A stretch of DNA of 64,000 nucleotides from Catalinimonas sp038039535 (GTDB taxonomy: Bacteria > Bacteroidota > Bacteroidia > Cytophagales > Cyclobacteriaceae). How positions within the stretch are numbered: the first letter of the stretch is position 1; every line of letters starts with the position of its first letter. Under the pieces are notes generated by a model, which was not told the DNA's origin, did no database searches, and saw only the letters and a list, made by a program, of their open reading frames with translations. Below are positions 9,622-18,601 of this stretch, piece by piece. Made by a program: the position numbers and the translations under genes. The DNA lies in NCBI RefSeq assembly GCF_038039535.1, contig NZ_JBBPHP010000013.1, forward strand, positions 62,001-126,000, in the 5' to 3' direction.

Positions 9622-9996
9622 ATGCCCACTATACAGCAATTAGTAAGGAAAGGAAGGAAAAAATTGACTTCCAAGTCAAAGTCTCCTGCGCTGGATGCTT
9701 GTCCTCAGAGACGTGGTGTATGTACAAGAGTATATACTACTACTCCTAAGAAACCTAACTCGGCTATGCGAAAAGTAGCCAGGGTAAGGCTTACCAACGG
9801 GAGAGAGGTGAATGCTTATATTCCTGGTGAAGGTCACAACCTTCAGGAGCACTCTATTGTATTGATCCGTGGTGGAAGGGTAAAAGACTTACCAGGGGTA
9901 AGATATCACATCATTAGAGGGGCTCTGGATACCGCCGGAGTAAACGGTAGGCTGCAGGCAAGATCTAAGTATGGAGCAAAAAGACCGAAAAAATAA
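9622..9996 (+). CDS. rpsL: 30S ribosomal protein S12
   Basis: 124-residue decoding-centre protein. The TTPKKPNSAMRKVARVRL and GGRVKDLPGVRYH loops are intact, including the lysines whose substitution gives streptomycin resistance in other bacteria, so the sequence looks like the sensitive type. First gene of the str operon, preceded by a strong promoter; rpsG follows after 6 nt. Confidence 0.98.
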   Translation: MPTIQQLVRKGRKKLTSKSKSPALDACPQRRGVCTRVYTTTPKKPNSAMRKVARVRLTNGREVNAYIPGEGHNLQEHSIVLIRGGRVKDLPGVRYHIIRGALDTAGVNGRLQARSKYGAKRPKK

Positions 9997-10002
9997 TCCG
10001 CT

Positions 10003-10470
10003 ATGAGGAAGACAAAACCTAAGAAGAGGTATGTATTACCTGATCCTAAATTTAAAGATACACAGGTAACCCGCTTTGTAAACTATCTGATGGTAGATGG
10101 TAAGAAGAGTGTGGCATATACTATTTTCTACGATGCAATAAAAATTGTAGAAGAGCGAACTAATGAGAACGGATTAGAGGTTTGGAAGAAAGCACTAAGT
10201 AATATTACGCCATCTGTAGAAGTAAAGAGTAGAAGGGTTGGTGGTGCTACTTTTCAGGTTCCTCTGGAAGTACGTCCTTCAAGGAAAGTCTCTTTGGGTA
10301 TCAAATGGATGATTCGCTACGCAAGATTACGTGGTGAAAAAACTATGGCTCAAAGATTGGCTGGTGAGATTGTGGCAGCATCCAAAGGTGAAGGTGCAGC
10401 TGTGAAGAAAAAAGATGATACTCACAGAATGGCAGAAGCAAATAAAGCGTTCTCACACTTTAAGTTTTAA
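10003..10470 (+). CDS. rpsG: 30S ribosomal protein S7
   Basis: 155 residues, the normal length. Primary 16S rRNA binder that nucleates the small-subunit head. The QVPLEVRPSRK and WMIRYARLRGEKTMAQRLAGEI blocks are diagnostic. Six nt behind rpsL and 3 nt before fusA, so one translationally linked unit. In other bacteria S7 represses its own operon; no such site could be recognised here. Confidence 0.98.
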   Translation: MRKTKPKKRYVLPDPKFKDTQVTRFVNYLMVDGKKSVAYTIFYDAIKIVEERTNENGLEVWKKALSNITPSVEVKSRRVGGATFQVPLEVRPSRKVSLGIKWMIRYARLRGEKTMAQRLAGEIVAASKGEGAAVKKKDDTHRMAEANKAFSHFKF

Positions 10471-10473
10471 GAA

Positions 10474-12612
10474 ATGGCAAAGAGAGACTTACGATTTTTA
10501 CGTAATATAGGCATCATGGCGCACATTGATGCCGGAAAAACGACAACTACTGAGCGTATCTTGTTTTACACCGGATTGACTCACAAGATTGGTGAGGTGC
10601 ATGAAGGTGCAGCTACGATGGACTGGATGGAGCAGGAGCAGGAGCGAGGTATTACTATTACCTCAGCTGCAACTACTACTTTCTGGAAATATCCTACCGA
10701 GCAAGGCCAGCCAGTAGATGAAACCAAAGATTATAGAGTAAATATAATAGATACTCCCGGTCACGTTGACTTTACCGTAGAGGTAGAGCGTTCATTGCGT
10801 GTATTGGACGGAGCTATAGCATTATTCTGTGCTGTATCTGGAGTTGAACCACAGTCGGAAACGGTTTGGAGACAGGCAGATAAGTACAGAGTGCCTAGGA
10901 TCTGTTTTGTAAACAAAATGGACCGTGCAGGTGCTGACTTCTTCAATGTAGTCAAAGAAATTCAAGATAAGCTTAAGGCAAAGCCAGTGCCTTTGCAGAT
11001 TCCTATTGGAGCTGAAGATACTTTTAAAGGTGTAATTGACCTGATAGTAAATAAAGCAATCATCTGGGATGAAGAAAATTTTGGTATGACATACAAATAT
11101 ATGGACATACCAGAAGACTTACAGGAAACTGCGAACGAATGGCGTCAGAATTTAATTGAGGCGGTTGCTGAATATGATGACACTCTGCTGGAAAAATTCT
11201 TTGATGACCCTGATTCTATTTCGGTAGATGAGATCATGGAAGCTGTACGTAAAGCTGTGATTGATATGTCATTCTCTCCAGTGTTGTGTGGTTCAGCATT
11301 CAAAAATAAAGGAGTTCAGGCACTGCTAGACGCAGTTTGTGAATATTTGCCTTCTCCATTGGATATGCCTCCGGTAATTGGACATGATCCTGATGATGAA
11401 GAGAAAAAAATAACTCGTAAGCCTGATCCGGATGAGCCTTTCTCAGCATTGGCTTTCAAGATTGCGACTGATCCTTATGTGGGTCGTTTAGCTTTCTTCC
11501 GTGTATACTCAGGTAAGCTTGACGCTGGTTCTTATATCCATAATATGAGAACTGATAAGAAAGAGCGTATATCACGACTTCTACAAATGCATGCGAATAA
11601 GCAGAATCAGATTCAGGCAGTAGAAGCTGGAGACATAGCTGCTGGTGTTGGATTTAAGGACATCAAAACAGGAGATACTCTTACTGACGAAAAGCATAAA
11701 ATTGTTCTTGAGTCTATGTCTTTCCCTGAGCCGGTAATTGGCTATGCTATAGAGCCAAGGTCTCAGGAAGATGTGGATAAGCTGGGAATGGCAGTGGCAA
11801 AACTGGTAGAAGAAGATCCTACACTACAGGTAAATACTGATCATGAAACTGGTCAGACTATCCTGAGAGGAATGGGAGAGCTTCACCTTGATATCATCAT
11901 TGACCGTCTAAAGAGAGAGTTTAAAGTTGAAATTAATCAGGGAGCTCCTCAGGTAGCTTATAAAGAGGCCATTACTGCTACTGTAGACCACAAAGAAGTA
12001 TATAAGAAGCAGTCTGGTGGTAAAGGTAAGTTTGCTGATATCGTATTTGAAATCGGACCTAGAGAGGATGAGAAGCCTGGGCTTGAATTTGAAAATGCAA
12101 TTGTAGGAGGTAAAATTCCTAAAGAATTTATTCCTGCAGTTCAGAAAGGATTTGAATCTGCTATGGCAAATGGTCCTTTGGCTGGCTATCCAATTGAGTC
12201 AATGAGAGTGAAACTGTACGATGGATCATTTCACGATGTAGACTCAGATTCATTGTCCTTTGAGATGGCTGCAAGGTTAGGATATAAAGTGGCTGCTAAA
12301 AAAGCTAAGCCAACCTTATTGGAACCTATAATGGCAGTAGAAGTAGTATGTCCAGAAGAGTATACCGGACCTGTGACTGGTGACCTTAACAAAAGAAGAG
12401 GTCTCATGAAAGGTATGGATTCTAAAGGAGGAGGTCAGATCTTAAAAGCAGATGTGCCTTTATCTGAACTTTTTGGATACATTACTGATTTAAGAACTAT
12501 CTCATCAGGAAGAGCAGTAGCAAGTCTTACTTTCTCTCACTATGATCCTGTGCCTACTAATATAGCAGAAACAATCATAGCGAAAGCAAACGGTGAAGCA
12601 GTAAAAAGTTAG
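10474..12612 (+). CDS. fusA: Elongation factor G
   Basis: 712-residue translocase GTPase. G1 (AHIDAGKTT, about residue 16), switch I region (EQERGITITSA), G3 (DTPGHVDF) and G4 (NKMDR) are intact in the N-terminal domain, followed by domains II-V with the TGQTILRGMGELHLDI block of domain III and the C-terminal KRRGLMKGMD region. Full length with no lesions. It moves tRNA and mRNA on the ribosome after peptide transfer. Sits between rpsG (3 nt) and rpsJ (25 nt). Confidence 0.97.
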   Translation: MAKRDLRFLRNIGIMAHIDAGKTTTTERILFYTGLTHKIGEVHEGAATMDWMEQEQERGITITSAATTTFWKYPTEQGQPVDETKDYRVNIIDTPGHVDFTVEVERSLRVLDGAIALFCAVSGVEPQSETVWRQADKYRVPRICFVNKMDRAGADFFNVVKEIQDKLKAKPVPLQIPIGAEDTFKGVIDLIVNKAIIWDEENFGMTYKYMDIPEDLQETANEWRQNLIEAVAEYDDTLLEKFFDDPDSISVDEIMEAVRKAVIDMSFSPVLCGSAFKNKGVQALLDAVCEYLPSPLDMPPVIGHDPDDEEKKITRKPDPDEPFSALAFKIATDPYVGRLAFFRVYSGKLDAGSYIHNMRTDKKERISRLLQMHANKQNQIQAVEAGDIAAGVGFKDIKTGDTLTDEKHKIVLESMSFPEPVIGYAIEPRSQEDVDKLGMAVAKLVEEDPTLQVNTDHETGQTILRGMGELHLDIIIDRLKREFKVEINQGAPQVAYKEAITATVDHKEVYKKQSGGKGKFADIVFEIGPREDEKPGLEFENAIVGGKIPKEFIPAVQKGFESAMANGPLAGYPIESMRVKLYDGSFHDVDSDSLSFEMAARLGYKVAAKKAKPTLLEPIMAVEVVCPEEYTGPVTGDLNKRRGLMKGMDSKGGGQILKADVPLSELFGYITDLRTISSGRAVASLTFSHYDPVPTNIAETIIAKANGEAVKS

Positions 12613-12637
12613 AAACTATTCTGAGTATATAAATATC

Positions 12638-12943
12638 ATGAATCAGAAAATTCGCATTAAACTTAAGTCATACGATCATAACTTAGTGGACAAATCCTCT
12701 GAGAAGATAGTACGTGCAGTAAAGACAACTGGTGCTGTGGTTAGTGGACCTATTCCATTGCCTACGCGTAAAGAAATTTTTACTGTGCTGCGTTCACCGC
12801 ACGTTAATAAGAAAGCACGAGAGCAATTTCAGCTGTGTACCTACAAAAGGTTGGTAGATATTTATTCTAGCAGTACCAAGACTGTAGATGCGCTGATGAA
12901 ACTTGAACTTCCCAGTGGAGTTGATGTAGAGATTAAAGTATAA
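12638..12943 (+). CDS. rpsJ: 30S ribosomal protein S10
   Basis: 101 residues with the conserved IRIKLKSYDHNLVDKS start, the VSGPIPLPTRKEIFTVLRSPHV loop and the CTYKRLVDIYSS block. S10 (NusE) also works in transcription antitermination with NusB. In this genome it ends the str operon: a strong terminator (12966) and a new promoter (13064) separate it from rplC, unlike the continuous S10 operon of many bacteria. Confidence 0.97.
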   Translation: MNQKIRIKLKSYDHNLVDKSSEKIVRAVKTTGAVVSGPIPLPTRKEIFTVLRSPHVNKKAREQFQLCTYKRLVDIYSSSTKTVDALMKLELPSGVDVEIKV

Positions 12944-12965
12944 TTGTATATACATATTTATAGAA

Positions 12966-12999
12966 AGAGCCAATTCTCCAGTAGAATTGGTTCTTTTTT
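12966..12999 (+). terminator. Rho-independent terminator after rpsJ
   Basis: An 11-bp stem (12966-12976 with 12984-12994, one G-U pair) encloses a 7-nt loop and is followed by a run of T. This is among the strongest terminators in the window and ends the rpsL-rpsG-fusA-rpsJ unit. Confidence 0.85.
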
Positions 13000-13063
13000 A
13001 TGTTTATAGTAGATCTACAGTATTAAAAAAATAAAAATAACCCTAAATAAGGCTGTGTAATAA

Positions 13064-13095
13064 TTTGATAAGGAAGAAATAATTATCTAAATTTG
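13064..13095 (+). promoter_or_regulatory. Promoter of the rplC-rplQ ribosomal operon
   Basis: TTTG at 13064-13067, 20-nt spacer, TAAATTTG at 13088-13095: the same spacing as the rpsL promoter. It leaves a leader of roughly 45 nt before the rplC ATG. Confidence 0.75.
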
Positions 13096-13145
13096 CAGTC
13101 TTTTACGGAAAAAACGCCTGAAAATAGAAAGTTAATAATTAGAAG

Positions 13146-13784
13146 ATGTCAGGAATAATTGGAAAAAAAATCGGTATGACTAGTGTCTACGGTGCCGATG
13201 GACGAAGTGTCGCATGCACGTTGATAGAAGCTGGTCCTTGCGTGATAACGCATGTCAAAAACGAAGATACTGATGGCTATACGGCTGTCCAGTTAGCTTA
13301 TGGCGAGCGGAAAGAAAAAAACACGCCACGAGCGCTTAAGGGTCACTTTGATAGAGCCAAAACTACTCCAAAAAAGAAAGTAGTTGAATTCAGAGACTTC
13401 AGAGTAGAATTTGAAGATGAAGATGGGGTGAAGCTTGGAAAAGAAATTTTAGTGGGAAAGGTTTTCAAGGAAGGGGAATTTCTGGATGCGATTGGCACCT
13501 CAAAAGGTAAAGGTTTTCAAGGTGTTGTAAAAAGGCATGGTTTCGGGGGTGTTGGTCAGGCAACTCATGGTCAGCACAATCGCGGTAGAGCTCCTGGATC
13601 AATTGGCGCATGTTCTTTCCCTTCAAGAGTATTTAAGGGGATGCGTATGGCAGGAAGAACTGGAGGTAGAAGAGTTAAAATGATCAACCTTAGAGTATTG
13701 AAAATTGTGCCTGAAAAGAACCTGATTTTGGTTAGTGGGTCTGTGCCCGGTGCAAAAAACTCTTACATCGTACTTGAGAAGTAA
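13146..13784 (+). CDS. rplC: 50S ribosomal protein L3
   Basis: 212 residues with the GIIGKKIGMTSVY start and the long central extension that reaches the peptidyl-transferase centre (GGVGQATHGQHNRGRAPGSI, about 136-155), including the glutamine that is methylated by PrmB in other bacteria. First gene after the second ribosomal promoter. Stop is 4 nt before rplD. Confidence 0.98.
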   Translation: MSGIIGKKIGMTSVYGADGRSVACTLIEAGPCVITHVKNEDTDGYTAVQLAYGERKEKNTPRALKGHFDRAKTTPKKKVVEFRDFRVEFEDEDGVKLGKEILVGKVFKEGEFLDAIGTSKGKGFQGVVKRHGFGGVGQATHGQHNRGRAPGSIGACSFPSRVFKGMRMAGRTGGRRVKMINLRVLKIVPEKNLILVSGSVPGAKNSYIVLEK

Positions 13785-13788
13785 TATC

Positions 13789-14430
13789 ATGAAAGTTAAC
13801 ATTAAAAATATCAAGGGAGAAGATACAGGCAAGTCTGTTGAGTTGTTAGACGATATCTATGCTATAGAGCCTAATGATCATGCCCTGTATCTTGATGTAA
13901 AGCAATATCTGGCTAATCAGCGCCAGGGTACCCATAAATCGAAGGAGAGAGCTGAAATTGCGGGTTCTACCAAGAAAATAAAAAGACAAAAGGGTACAGG
14001 TACTGCGCGTGCTGGAAGTATAAAGTCTCCGGTTTTTAGAGGAGGAGGTAGAGTATTTGGTCCACGCCCTCGTGACTACGGTTTTAAATTGAACAAGAAA
14101 TTAAAAAAGCTTGCTCGTAAGTCTGCTCTGACCTATAAAGCTAAAGGCGATAAGGTTATCATTCTTGAAAGCTTTGACTTAGATACCCCCAAAACTAAGT
14201 CATTTATTAACATTTTGACTGCACTTGCGGTACAGCAAGAAAAGTCATTATTAGTAGTAGACAGTGTAAATAAGAATTTGCACCTGTCGGCCCGTAATAT
14301 TCCTAATACTAAAGTGGTGACAGTTGATAAGTTGAACACTTATGAGATTATGAATGCCGGCCACTTAATTATTAGTGAGGGCGCTGTAGAAAAGATTGAA
14401 TCCATGTTTAATCCAAAAGTTACCGCATAA
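13789..14430 (+). CDS. rplD: 50S ribosomal protein L4
   Basis: 213 residues. The frame is open further upstream to 13735, but the ATG at 13789 (MKVNIKNIKGED) is the correct start because it lies just behind the rplC stop and matches the normal L4 N-terminus. The RQKGTGTARAGSIKSPVFRGGGRVFGPRPRDY loop that lines the exit tunnel is intact. In enterics L4 represses the S10 operon; no equivalent leader was recognisable here. Confidence 0.97.
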   Translation: MKVNIKNIKGEDTGKSVELLDDIYAIEPNDHALYLDVKQYLANQRQGTHKSKERAEIAGSTKKIKRQKGTGTARAGSIKSPVFRGGGRVFGPRPRDYGFKLNKKLKKLARKSALTYKAKGDKVIILESFDLDTPKTKSFINILTALAVQQEKSLLVVDSVNKNLHLSARNIPNTKVVTVDKLNTYEIMNAGHLIISEGAVEKIESMFNPKVTA

Positions 14431-14433
14431 ATT

Positions 14434-14721
14434 ATGGAAATTTTAAAGAAGCCTTTGGTAACAGAAAAAATTTCGGAACTGAACGAAAGTGGCAAATATG
14501 GGTTCATTGTAGACCGGCGTGCCAACAAAGTTCAAATCCGCGAAGCCGTAGAGAAAATGTATGGTGTAACAGTAGAGAAAGTACGCACCATGAATTATTT
14601 AGGCAAGGAAAAAAGCCGCTATACTAAGACCAGAGTAATTAGTGGTAGAAAACCCTCTTTTAAAAAGGCTATTGTTCAGGTAGCTGAAGGGGAAATTATA
14701 GATTTTTATAGTGGAATATAA
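14434..14721 (+). CDS. rplW: 50S ribosomal protein L23
   Basis: 95 residues; PLVTEKISELNESGKYGFIVDRRANK and the VEKMYGVTVEKVRTMNY block identify L23, which sits at the polypeptide exit and docks trigger factor and SRP. Three nt behind rplD and 19 nt before rplB. Confidence 0.97.
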   Translation: MEILKKPLVTEKISELNESGKYGFIVDRRANKVQIREAVEKMYGVTVEKVRTMNYLGKEKSRYTKTRVISGRKPSFKKAIVQVAEGEIIDFYSGI

Positions 14722-14740
14722 TTAAGAATATTAGAGTGCT

Positions 14741-15565
14741 ATGGCAATAAAGAAATTAAGGCCGACAACTCCAGGACAGAGACATAGATTATCTCCCAGT
14801 TTTGCTGATGTGAGTAAAAAGGAACCAGAAAAGTCTCTGCTTGTTACTTTAAAGAAATCAGGAGGAAGAAATAACAATGGGCGTATGACTATGCGTTACA
14901 TTGGAGGAGGACACAAGCGTAAGATTAGAGTAGTTGATTTCAAGAGAAATAAAACTGGTGTACCTGCTACTGTTAAAGCGATTGAATATGATCCTAACCG
15001 TTCTGCTCGCCTCGCATTGCTATATTATGCTGATGGAACCAAAACATACATCATAGCTCCCGTAGGGATTGAAGTAGGACAGCAGGTAATTTCAGGCAAG
15101 GATGTAGCACCTGAAGTAGGGAATGCGCTTCCCCTGTCTTCAATACCTTTAGGTACTATTGTACATAATATTGAGATTACTCCGGGTAAAGGAGGGCAGC
15201 TTGCCAGAAGTGCAGGCTCATACGCTCAGTTATTAGCTAGGGAAGGAAAATATGCAACCCTTAAGCTTCCTTCTGGTGAAATGCGTATGGTTTTGAGTAT
15301 GTGCTTAGCTACAGTTGGTTCTGTATCTAACGTAGACCATATGAATGAAACGTTAGGTAAAGCGGGAAGAAAAAGGTGGAAAGGTAGAAGACCAAGAGTG
15401 AGAGGTGTAGTGATGAACCCTGTAGATCACCCTATGGGTGGTGGTGAAGGTAGAGCCTCTGGAGGTCACCCTCGCTCTAGGAATGGCATTAAGGCAAAAG
15501 GACAAAAAACCAGAACGCCTAAAAAGTATTCTAATCGTTTAATCATCAGTAGAAAGAAAAAATAA
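14741..15565 (+). CDS. rplB: 50S ribosomal protein L2
   Basis: 274 residues, normal length. Contains the GRNNNGRMTMRYIGGGHKR N-terminal rRNA-binding block and the C-terminal MNPVDHPMGGGEGRASGGHPRS segment with the conserved histidine near the peptidyl-transferase centre. Its TAA overlaps the rpsS ATG by one base (TAATG), indicating coupled translation. Confidence 0.98.
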   Translation: MAIKKLRPTTPGQRHRLSPSFADVSKKEPEKSLLVTLKKSGGRNNNGRMTMRYIGGGHKRKIRVVDFKRNKTGVPATVKAIEYDPNRSARLALLYYADGTKTYIIAPVGIEVGQQVISGKDVAPEVGNALPLSSIPLGTIVHNIEITPGKGGQLARSAGSYAQLLAREGKYATLKLPSGEMRMVLSMCLATVGSVSNVDHMNETLGKAGRKRWKGRRPRVRGVVMNPVDHPMGGGEGRASGGHPRSRNGIKAKGQKTRTPKKYSNRLIISRKKK

Positions 15566-15843
15566 TGGCACGTTCTCTAAAAAAAGGACCGTATATAGAT
15601 TTCCGTTTGGAGAAAAAGGTTGATGCAATGAATCAATCTAATAAAAAGTCTGTGATCAAAACGTGGTCAAGACGTTCCATGGTTTCTCCGGATTTTGTTG
15701 GGCATACCTTTGCTGTACATAACGGAAATAAGTTTATTCCTGTGTATGTAACTGAAAATATGGTGGGGCATAAACTTGGAGAGTTCGCTCCAACCAGAAA
15801 TTTCCGAGGTCACATCTCAAAGAAAGATAAAGGAAAAAGATAA
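15565..15843 (+). CDS. rpsS: 30S ribosomal protein S19
   Basis: 92 residues; MARSLKKGPYIDFRLEKK start and WSRRSMVSPDFVGHTFAVHNG block are diagnostic. Head protein that pairs with S13. The start codon shares its first base with the rplB stop; rplV follows after 2 nt. Confidence 0.98.
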   Translation: MARSLKKGPYIDFRLEKKVDAMNQSNKKSVIKTWSRRSMVSPDFVGHTFAVHNGNKFIPVYVTENMVGHKLGEFAPTRNFRGHISKKDKGKR

Positions 15844-15845
15844 TC

Positions 15846-16223
15846 ATGGAAGCAATAGCCAAATTAAATAATGTGCCTACGCCACCTCGTAAAATGAGAC
15901 TAGTGGCTGACATGATTCGCGGACGAAAGGTTAGCGAAGCATTAAATATATTAAAATTTGAAGCCAAACAAGGCGCTCCTAAGATGGAGAAGTTGTTGTT
16001 ATCTGCAGTCGCAAACTGGCAGGAGAGAAACGAAGATGCAAGACTGGAGGATGCTGACCTTTATGTTAAAGAGGTAAAGGTTGATGGTGGAAGAATTCTT
16101 AAGCGATTGAGGCCTGCTCCTCAGGGACGTGCACACCGCATTCGGAAACGCTCTAACCACATCACTTTGATAGTGGATAGCCGTAATGAAGTAGCGGAAA
16201 CTACAGAAGACAACCAAGAATAA
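15846..16223 (+). CDS. rplV: 50S ribosomal protein L22
   Basis: 125 residues with the NVPTPPRKMRLVADMIRGRKV block and the C-terminal hairpin region (APQGRAHRIRKRSNHITLIV) that projects into the exit tunnel, where changes can give macrolide resistance elsewhere. Short acidic C-terminal tail. Two nt behind rpsS. Confidence 0.97.
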   Translation: MEAIAKLNNVPTPPRKMRLVADMIRGRKVSEALNILKFEAKQGAPKMEKLLLSAVANWQERNEDARLEDADLYVKEVKVDGGRILKRLRPAPQGRAHRIRKRSNHITLIVDSRNEVAETTEDNQE

Positions 16224-16251
16224 AAGCAATAGAACTAATAAAGTAGCTTAA

Positions 16252-16980
16252 ATGGGACAGAAAATTAACCCTATAGGTTTTAGACTAGGAATTGTAAAAG
16301 GATGGGATTCTAACTGGTATGGTGGTAAGGATTTCTCCAACAAACTAGTTGAAGACCATGAAATAAGAAAATATATAGATGCTCGTCTGCCTAGAGGTGG
16401 AATTTCTAAAGTTGTGATTGAGCGTACGATCAAACGTATCACGCTTACTATTCATACAGCACGTCCGGGAGTAGTTATTGGTAAAGGTGGATCTGAAGTA
16501 GATCGCCTGAAAGAAGAGTTGAAAAAGCTTACCGGAAAAGATGTACAGATCAACATCTACGAAATTAAGCGCCCTGAATTAGATGCTAAACTCATTAGTG
16601 CTTCTATTGCTCAGCAGTTAGCCGCTCGTATCTCATATCGTCGTGCCATGAAGCAAGCATTAGCTTCTGCACTACGTGTAGGTGCACAAGGAATTAAGAT
16701 TAAGGTTTCCGGTAGGCTGGGTGGTGCCGAGATGGCACGAACTGAACAATACAAAGAAGGAAGAATTCCTCTTCACACGCTTAGAGCTGATATTGATTAT
16801 GCTCTTACAGAGGCTCAGACTGTTTATGGTAAAATAGGTGTGAAAGTATGGGTATTCAAAGGTGAGGTGTACGGTAAAAGAGATCTTTCTCCTAACGTTG
16901 GTGGTCCTCAGCAGAGCGGCGGCAATAGCGGCGGAGGCGGAGGCCGTGGAGAAAGAAGAAGTAGAAGAAGGAAAAAGTAA
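16252..16980 (+). CDS. rpsC: 30S ribosomal protein S3
   Basis: 242 residues. The MGQKINPIGFRLG start and KH-domain GxxG loop (VVIGKGGSEVDRL, about 75-87) are followed by the S3 C-terminal domain. The last 25 or so residues are a Gly-rich then Arg/Lys-rich tail beyond the conserved core. 28 nt behind rplV. Confidence 0.97.
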   Translation: MGQKINPIGFRLGIVKGWDSNWYGGKDFSNKLVEDHEIRKYIDARLPRGGISKVVIERTIKRITLTIHTARPGVVIGKGGSEVDRLKEELKKLTGKDVQINIYEIKRPELDAKLISASIAQQLAARISYRRAMKQALASALRVGAQGIKIKVSGRLGGAEMARTEQYKEGRIPLHTLRADIDYALTEAQTVYGKIGVKVWVFKGEVYGKRDLSPNVGGPQQSGGNSGGGGGRGERRSRRRKK

Positions 16981-17017
16981 GACTGCCATCAATCACTGAA
17001 AATTAACATTCTGAAAC

Positions 17018-17440
17018 ATGTTACAGCCGAAAAGAACCAAATATAGAAAAAAGCAAAAAGGAAGAGTTAAAGGTATAGCTCAAAGAGGACATACTATTGC
17101 TTTTGGAAACTTTGCGCTTAAGACACTTGAGCCAGGGTGGATTAACAGTCGTCAGATTGAGGCGGCTCGTATTGCCATGACTCGTTTTATGAAAAGAGAA
17201 GGGCAAGTATGGATCCGAATTTTTCCTGATAAACCAGTAACCAAGAAACCTGCAGAGGTTCGTATGGGTAAAGGAAAAGGAGCTCCTGAATATTGGGTGG
17301 CAGTAGTTAAGCCAGGGCGTATTCTTTTTGAAGTTACAGGTGTAAGTACCGCAGTAGCTCAAGAGGCTTTGAGACTGGCTGCTCAGAAACTACCCGTGAA
17401 GACAAAATTTAGTGTACGTAGAGATTACGCCGGACAATAG
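17018..17440 (+). CDS. rplP: 50S ribosomal protein L16
   Basis: 140 residues; MLQPKRTKYRKKQKGR start and the MGKGKGAPEYWVAVVKPGRILFE block are diagnostic. L16 organises the A-site region of the large subunit. The stop is 2 nt before rpmC. Confidence 0.98.
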   Translation: MLQPKRTKYRKKQKGRVKGIAQRGHTIAFGNFALKTLEPGWINSRQIEAARIAMTRFMKREGQVWIRIFPDKPVTKKPAEVRMGKGKGAPEYWVAVVKPGRILFEVTGVSTAVAQEALRLAAQKLPVKTKFSVRRDYAGQ

Positions 17441-17442
17441 TT

Positions 17443-17637
17443 ATGAAAAATTCAGAAATAAAATCTCTTAACAAAGAGGATCTTCTAGAAAAATTAGAAG
17501 CAGAGAGAGAAACTCTCCTGAAGCTGAAATTTGCGCATGGCATTTCTCCTATTGAAAATCCCATGAAAATCAGAGCATCCCGCAAGCTCATTGCCCGTTT
17601 AAAAACTGAACTAAAAGCTAAAGAATTAGCTAAATAA
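17443..17637 (+). CDS. rpmC: 50S ribosomal protein L29
   Basis: 64 residues, two helices, with the LKFAHGISPIENPMKIRASRKLIARLKTEL signature. Located at the tunnel exit next to L23. Normal length. Gap of 7 nt to rpsQ. Confidence 0.97.
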   Translation: MKNSEIKSLNKEDLLEKLEAERETLLKLKFAHGISPIENPMKIRASRKLIARLKTELKAKELAK

Positions 17638-17644
17638 GTGCTTT

Positions 17645-17905
17645 ATGAGTACCGAAAGAAATTTAAGAAAAGAAAGAATCGGTTTGGTTGTCAGCAATAA
17701 GATGGACAAGTCTGTTACTGTTGCTGTGCAAAGAAAACTGAAGCACCCTATCTATGGTAAGTTCATAGGTAAGACAACCAAATTCATGGCTCATGATGAA
17801 AAAAATGAGTGCAGTATTGGTGATACAGTTAGAATAATGGAAACGAGGCCGCTTAGTAAAATGAAGCGGTGGCGTTTATTAGAAATTATAGAAAGAGCTA
17901 AATAA
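17645..17905 (+). CDS. rpsQ: 30S ribosomal protein S17
   Basis: 86 residues of OB-fold type; RKERIGLVVSNKMDKSVTVAVQRK and the GDTVRIMETRPLSKMKRWRL block identify S17, an early 16S rRNA 5'-domain binder. Overlaps nothing; rplN starts 3 nt later. Confidence 0.97.
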   Translation: MSTERNLRKERIGLVVSNKMDKSVTVAVQRKLKHPIYGKFIGKTTKFMAHDEKNECSIGDTVRIMETRPLSKMKRWRLLEIIERAK

Positions 17906-17908
17906 GCA

Positions 17909-18277
17909 ATGATACAGCAAGAATCCAGACTGAATGTAGCGGATAACAGCGGTGCAAAGGAAGTGCTTTGCATTCGCGTTTTAGGTGGAACAGGCAAGCG
18001 ATATGCCTCCGTCGGTGACAAAATTATTGTTACCGTAAAATCCGCACTTTCTTCCAGTAACCTGAAGAAAGGAACTGTTTCAAGAGCGGTTATCGTAAGA
18101 GCTAAGAAAGAGATTCGTAGGAAGGATGGCTCTTATATTCGTTTTGAGGAAAATGCAGCAGTGTTGCTTAACGCAAACGATGAGCCTCGTGGGACGCGTA
18201 TTTTCGGACCAGTTGCACGTGAGCTGCGTGAAAAGCAGTTTATGAAGATTGTTTCACTCGCACCAGAAGTACTATAA
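17909..18277 (+). CDS. rplN: 50S ribosomal protein L14
   Basis: 122 residues; MIQQESRLNVADNSGAKEVLCIRVLGG start and GTRIFGPVARELR block are diagnostic. L14 contributes to intersubunit bridges. Spacing to rplX is 4 nt once the latter's proper start is used. Confidence 0.98.
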   Translation: MIQQESRLNVADNSGAKEVLCIRVLGGTGKRYASVGDKIIVTVKSALSSSNLKKGTVSRAVIVRAKKEIRRKDGSYIRFEENAAVLLNANDEPRGTRIFGPVARELREKQFMKIVSLAPEVL

Positions 18278-18281
18278 GATT

Positions 18282-18599
18282 ATGAAAAAGCTACATATCA
18301 AGAAGGAGGATACAGTTAAAATAATTGCTGGTAACCAAAAAGGTCGTACGGCTAAAGTGTTGGAAGTCCTACCTGAAAAAAATAAAGCTATTGTAGAAGG
18401 AATAAATATGGTGACAAAACATGTTAAGCCTTCTGCACAGAATCCTGAAGGAGGAAGAAGTGAACAAGAAGCTCCGATTCATGTAAGTAAACTTATGGTA
18501 GTTGATCCCTCTACTGGTGAACCAACTCGTGTAGGAAGAAAGCAAAATGATAAGGGCAAACTTCAAAGGTATTCTAAGAAAACCGGTGAATTTATTTAA
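18282..18599 (+). CDS. rplX: 50S ribosomal protein L24
   Basis: 105 residues. The frame extends upstream to 18249 inside rplN, but the ATG at 18282 (MKKLHIKKEDTVKIIAG) gives the standard KOW-domain N-terminus and avoids the overlap. The KGRTAKVLEVLPEKNKAIVEG KOW motif is clear. L24 starts 50S assembly. Stop is 2 nt before rplE. Confidence 0.96.
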   Translation: MKKLHIKKEDTVKIIAGNQKGRTAKVLEVLPEKNKAIVEGINMVTKHVKPSAQNPEGGRSEQEAPIHVSKLMVVDPSTGEPTRVGRKQNDKGKLQRYSKKTGEFI

Positions 18600-18601
18600 A
18601 A

